Part shown: piece by piece, positions 7,432-15,765 of the stretch
Layout of the letters: each line of letters starts with the position of its first letter
How positions within the stretch are numbered: position 1 is the first letter of the stretch
Assembly: GCA_964507025.1 (NCBI GenBank)
Contig: CAZDOK010000003.1
Location: forward strand, 124,001-188,000
Direction: 5' to 3'
Origin: Amarobacter sp964507025
GTDB taxonomy: Bacteria > Chloroflexota > Dehalococcoidia > Tepidiformales > Tepidiformaceae
Length of the DNA stretch: 64,000 nt
Program-made: the position numbers and the translations under genes
The notes under the pieces: model-generated
Database searches by the model: none
The model's input: the letters and a program-made list of their open reading frames with translations, nothing else
What the model was told of the DNA's origin: nothing

Positions 7432-8376
7432 ATGGCTGCATACGTCTTACGGCGCGTGGTCCTCACGTTGCCAGTGCTCTTACTCGTGCTCTTTGGCTCG
7501 TTCGCGCTCCTGCGCCTCATTCCCGGGAGCGCCGCCGAACTGCGCGCCGGGGCCGGCCAGAGCCAGGATGACATCGCCCGCCTCGAAAAGCAGTTCGGGC
7601 TCGACGACCCCATCCCAATCCAGTTCGCCAACTGGGTCGGCAGGCTCCTGACCGGCGACCTTGGCGAGTCCATCTGGAGCACCGAGCCCGTCGCCGACGA
7701 AATCAAGCGGCGCTTCCCGCCGACCGCCGAGCTGGCGCTCCTGGGCGCCCTCTTCGCCGTCATCATCGCGGTACCAGCCGGCACCATGGCCGCGCTCAAC
7801 CAGGACCGGTGGATCGATCGCTTCCTCCAGGTCGGCACAGCCGTCGGCATCGCGATCCCCAACTTCTTCCTCGCCACGCTGGTCATCATGCTGCCCGCGC
7901 GCTGGTGGGGGTGGACCCCGCCCACGGGCTACATCTCGATGTTCGATAACCCCGTCGAGAACCTCCAGCGCATGGCTCTGCCCGCGATGATCATCGGGCT
8001 TGCCCAGGCGGCCGTCATCACCCGCCTGACCCGGTCGTCGCTCCTCGAAGTCCTGCGGCAGGACTACATCCGCACCGCACGCGCCAAGGGACTCGCCGGC
8101 AGGACCGTCGTCATCCGCCACAGTTTCCGCAACGCCATGGTCCCGATCGTCACGATCTTCGGATTGCAGTTCGCGACGCTGCTCGGCGGCTCGGTCATCA
8201 TCGAATCGGTGTTCAGCATTCCCGGGATGGGCGCTGGCGTGCTTTCCGCCATCGGCCGGCGCGACTATGACCTGGCCCAGACGCTCGTCCTGATTTTCGG
8301 TCTGGTCCACATCCTCTCCGTCTTCATCACGGACATGGCCTACACGCTGGTCGATCCGCGCATCAAATACACGTGA
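7432..8376 (+). CDS. ABC transporter permease, DppB/OppB type
   Basis: A 314-residue inner-membrane protein with an N-terminal anchor helix (about residues 8-30), a periplasmic stretch and about five further helices. The cytoplasmic EAA-type loop contains R-T-A-R-A-K-G-L near residue 220 and the C-terminus ends V-D-P-R-I-K-Y-T, both typical of the peptide/nickel permease family. It forms the channel with the DppC-like protein 60 nt downstream. The start is an ATG at 7432, and the preceding bases (GGTGG) give only a weak ribosome-binding site. Confidence 0.93.
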   Translation: MAAYVLRRVVLTLPVLLLVLFGSFALLRLIPGSAAELRAGAGQSQDDIARLEKQFGLDDPIPIQFANWVGRLLTGDLGESIWSTEPVADEIKRRFPPTAELALLGALFAVIIAVPAGTMAALNQDRWIDRFLQVGTAVGIAIPNFFLATLVIMLPARWWGWTPPTGYISMFDNPVENLQRMALPAMIIGLAQAAVITRLTRSSLLEVLRQDYIRTARAKGLAGRTVVIRHSFRNAMVPIVTIFGLQFATLLGGSVIIESVFSIPGMGAGVLSAIGRRDYDLAQTLVLIFGLVHILSVFITDMAYTLVDPRIKYT

Positions 8377-8436
8377 AATACACGTGACATCCCGGCGCTC
8401 TCGTAATCCTCATTTCGTGCTCCACAAGGTGAATCC

Positions 8437-9342
8437 ATGGCGACTACAGCGGCTGTAAAACCTCCGCTCACCCGGATTGAAAAGAGGCGGCGGACTGGCC
8501 TGCTCCTCAGGAGCACGCGCCGGTTCATCGTGAAGAAGCCGCTTGGTGCGCTCGGCCTCGTGATGATCTGCATCGTCATCGTGGTCGGCATCATGCCTCA
8601 GGCTTTCGAGCGGACCGACCCCAACGCCGTCGATCCCCTCCGCATCCTGGAAGCCCCCGGCTCCAGCGCATGGTTCGGCACCGACCAGCTCGGCCGGGAC
8701 ATCTATTCCCGCGTAGTCCACGGCGCGCGTGTCGCCTCGATCGTGGGCTTCGGGGCGGTCGCCATCGCGGCCGTCGTGGGTACCGCCATCGGCATCGTCA
8801 GCGGCTACTACGGCGGCTGGGTGGACCTCATCGTCCAGCGCTTCGTCGATGCCATCCTCGCGTTTCCGCCCCTGGTCCTGGCGCTGAGCGTGGTGGTCGC
8901 CGTGGGGCCATCGGTCGGCAACCTCGTGTTCGCGCTGGCGTTCGTTTCGGCGCCCTCGTTTTCCCGCATTGTACGGGCGTCCACACTCTCGGTCCGGCAG
9001 ATGACCTATGTCGAAGCGGCCGTCTCCATCGGCCAGTCGACGCCGCTCATCATCCTTCGGCACGTCCTCCCGAACGTCGCGGCGCCCATCCTCGTGGTGG
9101 CCACCGGCGCGGTTGGCTCGGCGATCCTGGTCGAATCCGGGCTGAGCTTCCTGGGCCTCGGGCCACCACCGCCCGACGCCACCTGGGGGAGCATGCTCTC
9201 CCTCGAGGCGCGCTTCTACCTGACGACTGCCTGGTGGCTCGCGGTCGTGCCCGGCGTCGTGATCTCGGTCACGGTGCTCGCCTTCAACCTCCTCGGCGAC
9301 GCGCTGCGAGACGTCCTCGACCCGCGCCTGCGGGGGCGCTAG
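8437..9342 (+). CDS. ABC transporter permease, DppC/OppC type
   Basis: A 301-residue inner-membrane permease. The basic N-terminus precedes a first helix (about residues 33-52), then the W-F-G-T-D-x-L-G-R-D signature of the DppC family and about five more helices. A cytoplasmic E-A-A loop is seen in Y-V-E-A-A-V-S-I-G. The C-terminus D-V-L-D-P-R-L-R-G is characteristic. AAGGTGA lies upstream of the ATG. It pairs with the DppB-like protein; no ATPase subunits are encoded nearby, so they must come from elsewhere. Confidence 0.93.
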   Translation: MATTAAVKPPLTRIEKRRRTGLLLRSTRRFIVKKPLGALGLVMICIVIVVGIMPQAFERTDPNAVDPLRILEAPGSSAWFGTDQLGRDIYSRVVHGARVASIVGFGAVAIAAVVGTAIGIVSGYYGGWVDLIVQRFVDAILAFPPLVLALSVVVAVGPSVGNLVFALAFVSAPSFSRIVRASTLSVRQMTYVEAAVSIGQSTPLIILRHVLPNVAAPILVVATGAVGSAILVESGLSFLGLGPPPPDATWGSMLSLEARFYLTTAWWLAVVPGVVISVTVLAFNLLGDALRDVLDPRLRGR

Positions 9343-9362
9343 CCAAAACAACTCGTGCCCAC

Positions 9363-9391
9363 GGTGCGCACTCCCGGCCGGGAGGCGCACC
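9363..9391 (+). other. Strong GC hairpin between permease and binding-protein genes
   Basis: GGTGCGC and CTCCC pair with GGGAG and GCGCACC around a GGCC tetraloop, giving 12 base pairs with one bulged A at 9370. No U-tract follows. It begins 20 nt after the dppC-like stop and lies inside the 167-bp gap before the lipoprotein gene. Such hairpins can slow decay or partly terminate, allowing higher expression of the binding protein (inference). Confidence 0.55.
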
Positions 9392-9509
9392 GGCCACTCC
9401 AGAACGAAAGGAGCCTTCGCAAAGCAGACTGATCATTCGGCCCGGGGGGGCCGGCCGGCTTCAGGGGCCAAAACACGCTTTTTGGGTTTCAAGGGGAAGG
9501 GAGATTCGC

Positions 9510-11291
9510 ATGACTGAGAAGTCAGAATACTGGTCCCGCTGGTGGAACAGCAGGACATCACGGCGCCGCCTGATCGGCGGCGGCGTTTCGCTTGGTCTTG
9601 GCGCCGCGGCGCTGGGCATCGTCGGGTGCGGTGACGACGACGATGATGACGGCGATACCGGCGGGAACGGTGGTGGTGGCGCCACTGCCTCCCCGTCGGC
9701 CGGGAATGGTGGCGGGACCACCGTCGCCTCCGCCTTGCCCGACCACCCCCTGTTCAAGGGCCTGCCCGGCGGCAAGAAGGGCGGCAAGTTCGTATGGGCC
9801 CAGTCCGACGACCCGGTCGGCGGCGACCCGCACAGCCACGAGGAGCCCGGCACCCAGGCTCTGACCTCGCCGGTGCACAACTGCCTCTTCTTCCCGTGGG
9901 AAGAGACCCCGGGCGAACAGACCATCGTCGGCGAACTCGTGGAAAAGTGGGAACAGCCCACGGATACGGAAGTCATCCTCACCCTGCGGAAGGGCGTGAA
10001 GTGGCAGGATGTGGACCCCGTCAACGGCCGCGAGTTCGTGGCCAAGGACGTCGAGTACAACCTGAAGCGGATGGTCGAAACCCGGCCGGAAAACCGCCTC
10101 CGCGGCATGTTCGAACCGATCGTCGGCATCGAGATGCCCGACGACCACACCGTAAAACTGAAGCTGGCCCACCCGTTCGCGCCGCTGTTGATGAACCTCG
10201 GTTTCACCTGGGCCCAGATGGTCGCCAGGGAAGTCGTGGAGAAGGGCACGATCGAGCGCGCGCCGATCGGCACCGGTCCCTTCATGCTGGATAAGTGGGA
10301 ACGCGGAGTCCGCGCGACCTACAAGCGCAACCCGAACTACTGGAAGCCGGGCCTTCCCTTCTTCGACGAGCTCGAAATGCAAATCCTGGCCGACCGGGCC
10401 GTGCGCGAGGCGAAATACCTCGCCGGCGAGCACGACCTGGGCGCCGTGAACGTGCTCGGCTCGAAGGCCGACGTCATCAGCAGCCAGATGTCGGACATCA
10501 AAGGCAAGGTACCCAGCAAATTCATCGAGGGGAACGCGGCATTCAACGCGAAGCTGCACGTGTATTTCAACGTTGCCGTCAAGCCGTTCGACGATGAGCG
10601 CGTGCGCCGCGCTATCGCCATGGCCTTCAATTACGACCAGATGATCGCGGCCTTCGCGGCTGGCCGGGGCCAGCGGACGGGCGAAATGTCCTCGGGCAAT
10701 ACCTTCTGGGCGGCGCGCGAGGCCGATATGCCGAAGTTCGATATCGCCCAGGCGAAGGCACTCCTGGAGCAGGCGGGGCAGTCGGGCCTCAAGACCGAGA
10801 ACTGGGTCTCGCCTCAGTACAGCGGCACCACCCTCGCGCCCATCACGCAGGGCCTGCTGAAGCAGGCGCTGGGCATCGACGTGGCGCCGAAGACCCTCGA
10901 AAACGCGCAGTGGATCTCGGAGGTCTACCGGGCCCAGAAGCCGTACCCGCTTTCCAGCCACGCAGACTGGTCGTTCGACGACCCGGACCGCACCCTGCGC
11001 GAGTACTACCACTCGAAGGGCACCGCCCAGCATCAGAACCTGAACGATGCCGTGCTCGACAAGATGCTCGACGATCAGCGCCAGGAGCTGGACAGGACCA
11101 AGCGCCAGGAACTGGTGCGCGACATCCAGAAGTACATGATGGACAAGGCCTATACGGTGCCGATGTTCGCCATCGGCTTCATCACCGTCGTCCCCGAGTA
11201 TCTCAACTATCTCGATATCCGCGGCGGCAACATCAACAGCTACCGCACCCGCGATATCATCTTCGCCACAGGTGGCCCGCGCGCGGGCTAG
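9510..11291 (+). CDS. Extracytoplasmic solute-binding lipoprotein, family 5 (peptide/nickel type)
   Basis: A 593-residue substrate-binding protein for the ABC importer encoded just upstream. The N-terminus has a twin-arginine stretch (T-S-R-R-R-L-I-G-G) before a hydrophobic segment ending in the lipobox I-V-G-C, so Cys40 should be lipidated. An Asp-rich and Gly/Ala/Thr linker follows. The mature region has family 5 features, for example R-A-I-A-M-A-F-N-Y-D-Q and a long G-T-G-P-F-M-L segment. The start at ATG 9510 is supported by AAGGGGAAGGGAG upstream. Substrate unknown; it could be oligopeptides or other compounds. Confidence 0.93.
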   Translation: MTEKSEYWSRWWNSRTSRRRLIGGGVSLGLGAAALGIVGCGDDDDDDGDTGGNGGGGATASPSAGNGGGTTVASALPDHPLFKGLPGGKKGGKFVWAQSDDPVGGDPHSHEEPGTQALTSPVHNCLFFPWEETPGEQTIVGELVEKWEQPTDTEVILTLRKGVKWQDVDPVNGREFVAKDVEYNLKRMVETRPENRLRGMFEPIVGIEMPDDHTVKLKLAHPFAPLLMNLGFTWAQMVAREVVEKGTIERAPIGTGPFMLDKWERGVRATYKRNPNYWKPGLPFFDELEMQILADRAVREAKYLAGEHDLGAVNVLGSKADVISSQMSDIKGKVPSKFIEGNAAFNAKLHVYFNVAVKPFDDERVRRAIAMAFNYDQMIAAFAAGRGQRTGEMSSGNTFWAAREADMPKFDIAQAKALLEQAGQSGLKTENWVSPQYSGTTLAPITQGLLKQALGIDVAPKTLENAQWISEVYRAQKPYPLSSHADWSFDDPDRTLREYYHSKGTAQHQNLNDAVLDKMLDDQRQELDRTKRQELVRDIQKYMMDKAYTVPMFAIGFITVVPEYLNYLDIRGGNINSYRTRDIIFATGGPRAG

Positions 11292-11316
11292 TTCCTGACC
11301 ACGCACGACGATCAGT

Positions 11317-11349
11317 GAGGGTGCCGCCGCACATCCGGCGGCAACCCTC
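11317..11349 (+). terminator. Terminator-like hairpin after the transporter operon
   Basis: GAGGGT-GCCGCCG pairs with CGGCGGC-A-ACCCTC around a 6-nt loop, with one bulged A. It starts 26 nt after the lipoprotein stop. There is no U-run, so termination may be factor-assisted. Confidence 0.5.
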
Positions 11350-11373
11350 ATCGGGACACCCGGGAGAAACGCC

Positions 11374-11661
11374 ATGCCTGTGTACGAATTTCGCTGCCAG
11401 CTGTGTGGCCACAAAGCTGAAGTGCTGGCCAGGCGGGTGGGGTCAGCGGTGACGGAACCGGAGTGCCCGGCCGGTCAACCAGGACATCGCATGGTCCGCA
11501 TCATGAGCACGTTCGCTCGCCGGCTCACCGAGGCGGACAAGCTCGCCGAGGCGGAGGCGCAGTACGGGGCCGAAGTCGAAGCCGTCATGGGCAAGGGACC
11601 CGATATCGCGCGCCTCGCCCGGCGCTACGACACGCTCTCGGCCGACCTGCCCCCGGAGTAA
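11374..11661 (+). CDS. FmdB-like zinc ribbon protein
   Basis: A 95-residue protein starting M-P-V-Y-E-F-R-C, the hallmark of the FmdB/CxxC zinc-ribbon regulatory family. Cys8 and Cys11 form the first knuckle. The second knuckle is incomplete: only Cys30 is present, and His37 may serve as the fourth ligand. The C-terminal half is a charged helix. GGAGA lies upstream. The role is unknown; relatives are often described as regulators without direct proof. Confidence 0.8.
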   Translation: MPVYEFRCQLCGHKAEVLARRVGSAVTEPECPAGQPGHRMVRIMSTFARRLTEADKLAEAEAQYGAEVEAVMGKGPDIARLARRYDTLSADLPPE

Positions 11662-11739
11662 CCCGGCGCGGCCGCGTGGGCCATGCACCACCCTTCTACC
11701 GGGGGGCCCGCTTCATCCCCGGGCTTCTTCGGGCCTTGC

Positions 11740-11745
11740 TACAGT
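11740..11745 (+). promoter_or_regulatory. Extended -10 element close to a start codon
   Basis: TGC-TACAGT is an extended -10-type sequence. Only 7 nt separate it from the ATG at 11753 of the aldo/keto reductase gene, which lacks a ribosome-binding site, so transcription would start at or near the start codon (leaderless mRNA). Confidence 0.45.
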
Positions 11746-11752
11746 GAATCGT

Positions 11753-12571
11753 ATGGCAGGTCTCAGGAAGCGCCGGCTCGGACGTACCGGCCTGGCAGTC
11801 TCGGAACTCGGGCTGGGCGCCATGGACACGCCACATTCGCCCGAGGCCATCGACACGGTGATGACCGCGCTCGACCTCGGCATCGACTTCATCGACACCG
11901 CGCGGGACTACGAAGGGAGCGAGCACCTGCTCGGCGAGGTCATCCGCCGGCGTGGCGGAAAGGACTTCGTGCTGGGGAGCAAGACCTTCCGCCACTCCGC
12001 GAATGGGAGCCAGTACGAGATCGACCGTTCGCTCCGGGTGCTCGGCGTCGAGCGGATCGACCTCTACCAGCTCCACGACATCTCCACGCCGGCAGCCTGG
12101 GACGAAGTGATGGGCGAGGACGGCGCGCTCGAAGGGCTCAAGACCGCGCGATACCGCGGCCTCATCGGGCACATCGGCATCTCATCGCACCACCTGGACA
12201 TCGCCGAGCGAGCGATCACTTGCGGTGAGTTCGACACCGTCATGCTCGAGTACTCCGCATTCTTTCCCCAATCGGCGCCGCTCATCGGCCTGGCCGCGGA
12301 GCGCGATGTGGGCGTGATCGTGATGCGCCCCCTGGGGGGTTCCGGCCGGACCAGCACCATGCGCGGCCGCCTGGCCGCCGGCTACAGCGGCCCGCTCACC
12401 CCGGCGAACCTCCTGCGATACGTGCTTTCGCACCCGGGCGTGTCGGTGGCCATCCCGGGGGCGCGATACCCGTCGCGCATCGTCGAGAACGTCGCGACGG
12501 CTTCCAGCTACGAACCGATGACCCTGGCCGAGCGGCGAAAACTCGAACAGGCTGCGGCGGAGCTGTACTGA
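11753..12571 (+). CDS. Aldo/keto reductase
   Basis: A 272-residue NADPH-dependent TIM-barrel oxidoreductase. The N-terminus R-L-G-R-T-G-L-x-V-S is typical. The catalytic tetrad is visible as Asp48, Tyr53, Lys77 and His108 (I-D-T-A-R-D-Y, G-S-K-T, Y-Q-L-H-D). At 272 residues it is somewhat short for the family. A GTG three codons upstream (11744) is an alternative start; I prefer the ATG at 11753 because a -10-like TACAGT ends 7 nt before it. Substrate unknown. Confidence 0.9.
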   Translation: MAGLRKRRLGRTGLAVSELGLGAMDTPHSPEAIDTVMTALDLGIDFIDTARDYEGSEHLLGEVIRRRGGKDFVLGSKTFRHSANGSQYEIDRSLRVLGVERIDLYQLHDISTPAAWDEVMGEDGALEGLKTARYRGLIGHIGISSHHLDIAERAITCGEFDTVMLEYSAFFPQSAPLIGLAAERDVGVIVMRPLGGSGRTSTMRGRLAAGYSGPLTPANLLRYVLSHPGVSVAIPGARYPSRIVENVATASSYEPMTLAERRKLEQAAAELY

Positions 12572-12686
12572 CCCCGGCCCCGGCGGGCACGGCCGCTCGG
12601 CCGGCGATACCGGCCCGGGCCGCCCTGTGCTGCTGCCTTGAACTGGCTGAGTATCATCGATGCAATCACCGGCTGGAGGTGCGCGC

Positions 12687-12914
12687 ATGGCGACCAGCGC
12701 GATGTTCGTGGTGACACTGCGGGAGTGGCTCGAGAGCCAGCGGCTTCAGGACACGCCCCACCGCGCGGCCCTCGGTGCCGCGATGAACGCCGGCGATACG
12801 GCCGCGATTCGCTCCTTGCTCGCCGGGGCGCCGTTCAATCCCGAACAGCGGCGCTACCTGGATGACCTGCTCGATCGCTGGGAGAAGGCGGAAGCCGGGG
12901 CGAATGAGGCCTGA
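12687..12914 (+). CDS. Small hypothetical protein
   Basis: A 75-residue, mostly helical protein with a W-L-E segment near the N-terminus and R-Y-L-D-D-L-L-D-R-W-E near the C-terminus. GGAGGT stands just upstream of the ATG at 12687, which is why I prefer it over the earlier in-frame ATG. No motif or signal peptide is visible. It lies between the aldo/keto reductase gene and another hypothetical gene, both on the same strand. Confidence 0.6.
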   Translation: MATSAMFVVTLREWLESQRLQDTPHRAALGAAMNAGDTAAIRSLLAGAPFNPEQRRYLDDLLDRWEKAEAGANEA

Positions 12915-12960
12915 CCACGATCATGGGCCGCGCCGGGGTAAGGGTGGTACACCGGCACCC

Positions 12961-13614
12961 ATGCCAATCTCGCGCATCCCTGTGCCGTCGGTCGGCCGGC
13001 TGACCGAGGCGATCGCCGTTTCGCCAGCAGATCGCATGCGCCAGGTAGAGGCGTTCTTCGCTGCCCACCCGCAATCCGGTGCCGGGCCGTTCGGGCTCGG
13101 GCAGGCGATTCTCGACTTCCAGCGGTGGGAGCTCGCGTCCGGCCGCATCGGCGATGCTGGCGGGTCCGGATGGTGGCGGGGCGTGAACGGCATGATGGTC
13201 CTGGACATCGCTTCCGCCTGTCGCGGAGACGCGCCGGCAACCCCCGCGGTGCGCGCCTGGGTGAACTACACCACCGCACGCGATCCGCAGGCCGCGCTCT
13301 GGGAAGCGCATCAGCGCTCGCTTCACGCCGGCATCCGCGCGTGCGCGGCGTTGCTGGCGGCCGAACCAGAGGCCGAGCAGCGTTTCGCCGCTATCGTTAT
13401 CGACGTGGTCGACCGCACGGCACTCGCGGGGACGGCTACGGACAACGACGGCCTGGCGCGCATGACGCAGCGCTTCTATCCCGCCAGCTACCCAATCGGC
13501 CCGGACGACATCCCGGAGCTCGACCTGATGCGCGAGAAGACGGCGGCGCGCCTGCTCGATGGTGCCGGGCGCCGGCTCGAGAACGTTGGCATGGGTTCGA
13601 CGCGCTGGGATTGA
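12961..13614 (+). CDS. Hypothetical protein, 217 residues
   Basis: A soluble 217-residue protein that I do not recognise. It starts M-P-I-S-R-I-P-V at the ATG at 12961; the frame is open further upstream but overlaps the previous gene. It is Ala- and Arg-rich, with a G-W-W-R-G-V-N segment near residue 70 and a C-terminal helical region ending S-T-R-W-D. It has no transmembrane segment, signal peptide or obvious metal motif. Its codon use looks like its neighbours. Confidence 0.65.
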   Translation: MPISRIPVPSVGRLTEAIAVSPADRMRQVEAFFAAHPQSGAGPFGLGQAILDFQRWELASGRIGDAGGSGWWRGVNGMMVLDIASACRGDAPATPAVRAWVNYTTARDPQAALWEAHQRSLHAGIRACAALLAAEPEAEQRFAAIVIDVVDRTALAGTATDNDGLARMTQRFYPASYPIGPDDIPELDLMREKTAARLLDGAGRRLENVGMGSTRWD

Positions 13615-13688
13615 GACTGCCTGGCGCAAGACATCGCGCCACGCTGCTAGACTCCCCTTCGCGCCGGGATGCCGGCCGGAGATTCCAG

Positions 13689-14360
13689 GTGCTCGATGCG
13701 CAGCTGCCCGGCGCCGTTCAAGCCGAATGGGATGGCCTTGTCGTCCGAAGCGCTCGTCCCGAAGAGTCGGATCTCCTGGCTGATCTCGTGCTTGGAGATG
13801 CGGAGCAGGAAACCACCAGGGTGGCGATGAAGCTCTACGGTCTCAGCGACCTGGAGCGAGTGCGATCGCTGTTCCGCTTGTTGTGGCGCGCGGGTGAGAA
13901 TTGGCGCCTGAGCGTGGTCGCATTCTCTGGAGGCGAACCCGTTGCCGTATTGCAGCGAGGGCCCTCAGGGTTGAAAGTCCGACCTCGTCTGCTCGTGCAT
14001 GCTTTCCGCGCGGTGGGGCCGTTTGCCCTGGTGAGGATTGGCTTGCGCATGCGTTATCAATCGGCCGTCTCGCCGAAAAAGCCTGTCGGCGCCTACGTGA
14101 TTTCAGAGCTGCACGTCGCGGCGAATGCGCGGGGGAGGGGCATCGGAGGCCAGCTGCTTGGATTTGCAGAGCACGAAGCGCGTTCCTGTGGATTCGGGAA
14201 GATGGCCCTTCACACACTGACGACCAATCCGGCTCGCCACCTGTACGAACGAAATGGGTTCGTCGAAGTGGCTGTCGCCAGGGGCGCCCGGTTCGAACGC
14301 CTCACAGGCGCCGAGGGGAATGTGCTCATGGTGAAGGAGCTTCCCACGCTCACTGGATGA
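13689..14360 (+). CDS. GNAT-family N-acetyltransferase
   Basis: A 223-residue protein with a C-terminal GNAT fold. The acetyl-CoA-binding motif A is visible as S-E-L-H-V-A-A-N-A-R-G-R-G-I-G-G-Q-L-L, followed by N-P-A-R-H-L-Y-E-R-N-G-F (motif B). I place the start at GTG 13689 because GGAGA lies 8 nt upstream. The acceptor substrate is unknown. The coding end overlaps the end of the convergent SRAP gene by 11 bp. An extended -10-like sequence TGC-TAGACT lies at 13648-13653. Confidence 0.85.
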   Translation: MLDAQLPGAVQAEWDGLVVRSARPEESDLLADLVLGDAEQETTRVAMKLYGLSDLERVRSLFRLLWRAGENWRLSVVAFSGGEPVAVLQRGPSGLKVRPRLLVHAFRAVGPFALVRIGLRMRYQSAVSPKKPVGAYVISELHVAANARGRGIGGQLLGFAEHEARSCGFGKMALHTLTTNPARHLYERNGFVEVAVARGARFERLTGAEGNVLMVKELPTLTG

Positions 14361-15036
14361 ACTCGTACGGCTGGAGCAGCTCCGCGTAGTCGTTCCGCGG
14401 CGAGTTCAAGAGGGGGGAGACGGGCCGGTAGACCAGCCACTCATCCGGTGGGGGCCCGAGCAGCTTCTTCAGGCTCACCGGGTTTGGCTCGTTCAGGTTC
14501 ATCCAGGCGTCGGCCTGCTCATCCGAAAGCACGACAGGCATGCGGTCGTGGATAGGCCGCATCATCTCGTTCGCGCGCGTCGTGAGGATGGTGAAGGTAC
14601 GTTCCCTTCGGTCGGGAGCGGGAAACCACGATTCGTAGAGCCCTGCCAGCAGGAGGAGTCCCCCATCGGGGCGATGGAACCAGAGCGGGCGGCGGTGGTC
14701 GCCCGGCCCGACCCACTCGAAAAACCCATCGGCGGGGACCACGCAGCGGCGCTTGAGGAAGGCCTCGCGGAAGGCGGGACGCCGGTCGACACCCTCGGCC
14801 CGGGCGTTGATTGGCCCGGTCACCCTTTTCCCGGGCTGGGCCCAGTGGTTCACGAGCCCCCACTTCGCGCGCGCGATTTCGCGGTCTTCGAAGCGCTGGC
14901 GGACGATGAAGTGCCAGTCAGTCGGGGCGATGTTGTAACGCGGCTGGTACTCGTCGGGGATCGAGCCGCGCGGAACGCCGAGCTCGCGCTCGAGCTCCGC
15001 GCGGTCGGCCCTCGTGAGGGTGAAACGCCCACACAT
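14350..15036 (-). CDS. SOS response-associated peptidase family protein (YedK/HMCES)
   Basis: A 228-residue SRAP-domain protein. Cys2 is the nucleophile that covalently traps abasic sites in single-stranded DNA. The family blocks are all visible: M-C-G-R-F at the start, R-Y-N-I-A-P-T, N-A-R-A-E (with the catalytic Glu), C-V-V-P-A-D-G-F-F-E-W and H-D-R-M-P. The protein should protect abasic sites during replication. It is convergent with the GNAT gene, and the two stop codons overlap. Well supported. Confidence 0.96.
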   Translation of the reverse strand: MCGRFTLTRADRAELERELGVPRGSIPDEYQPRYNIAPTDWHFIVRQRFEDREIARAKWGLVNHWAQPGKRVTGPINARAEGVDRRPAFREAFLKRRCVVPADGFFEWVGPGDHRRPLWFHRPDGGLLLLAGLYESWFPAPDRRERTFTILTTRANEMMRPIHDRMPVVLSDEQADAWMNLNEPNPVSLKKLLGPPPDEWLVYRPVSPLLNSPRNDYAELLQPYEFIQ

Positions 15037-15070
15037 GCGAGAAGCTTAGTGCTCCAGGGGACGTGGCACG

Positions 15071-15547
15071 CTACCCCCTCGAGTACGTGCCAACGAGCCG
15101 GTTCATGCCGAGGGTGTGCGGCTCGATCTTCTCCAGCAACTGCCAGAGGGTGAGACCCGGCTCGAGGTTGAGCTCGGCGTTCAGCGCGAACACCCAGAAG
15201 TAGTAGTAGTGGGTGCCGTGGCCCGGCGGGGGCATCGGGCCACCGTAGCCGGGCTTGCCGAAGTCGGTCACACCGCTGGTGTGGTCCTTTGTGCCCTCGG
15301 CGAGGTTCGTGACGTTGGCGGGGATGTTGTAGAGCACCCAGTGCACGTAGCCATAGCGGCCGCCGGTTACCAGGGGCGCATCCGGGTCGTGGCAGACCAC
15401 GGCGAACGACCGGGTGCCCTCCGGCGCGTCACTCCAGGCGAGCGCGGGCGAGACGTTTTCGGCCTCGCCTGTGTGCTTCGCGGGGATCCTGCCACCCGCC
15501 CCGAATGCCGGGCTGGTGAGCTGCATCTTCGATAGCGCGAAACCCAA
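15071..15547 (-). CDS. YbhB/YbcL family PEBP-like protein
   Basis: A protein of about 158 residues of the phosphatidylethanolamine-binding/Raf kinase inhibitor-like family. Family motifs include S-P-A-L-A-W, C-H-D-P-D-A-P, H-W-V-L-Y-N-I-P, G-K-P-G-Y-G-G-P-x-P-P and H-Y-Y-Y-F-W-V-F-A-L. A TTG at 15547 has AAGGAGG 6 nt upstream and is my preferred start; the ATG at 15526 would give 151 residues but has no ribosome-binding site. No signal peptide is present, so it should be cytoplasmic. Ligand unknown. Confidence 0.85.
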   Translation of the reverse strand: MGFALSKMQLTSPAFGAGGRIPAKHTGEAENVSPALAWSDAPEGTRSFAVVCHDPDAPLVTGGRYGYVHWVLYNIPANVTNLAEGTKDHTSGVTDFGKPGYGGPMPPPGHGTHYYYFWVFALNAELNLEPGLTLWQLLEKIEPHTLGMNRLVGTYSRG

Positions 15548-15674
15548 AGCGTTCCTCCTTCGCTGTCTCCGTCCAGGTCCAGGGCGCACTGATACTGGCA
15601 CAGACCCGTCGCGCCTGCCAGCGCCCCCCGGGGCGAGCGTGCCTGCGTGAAGCGCATCACCCTCCTTCCCGAGC

Positions 15675-15703
15675 CTCCATGGCTTCTTCAGAAATCCCTC
15701 AAG
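15675..15703 (+). promoter_or_regulatory. Shared upstream element (copy 1)
   Basis: CTCCATGGCTTCTTCAGAAA followed by TCCCTCAAG, upstream of the DszC-like gene at 15766. About 25 of 28 positions match the copy at 39381-39408. A CCTACGTTGAG box with a TACGTT -10-like hexamer (15725-15730) follows, as it does at the other copies. Confidence 0.5.
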
Positions 15704-15765
15704 TTTCGCCCGCGGTGCCCGTCCTACGTTGAGATCGCGGCTGATGGCCGCAGGGAGAGAGAACC

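Noticed and set aside
9558..11414. 618-residue open frame on the minus strand
   Set aside because: Antisense to the solute-binding lipoprotein gene.
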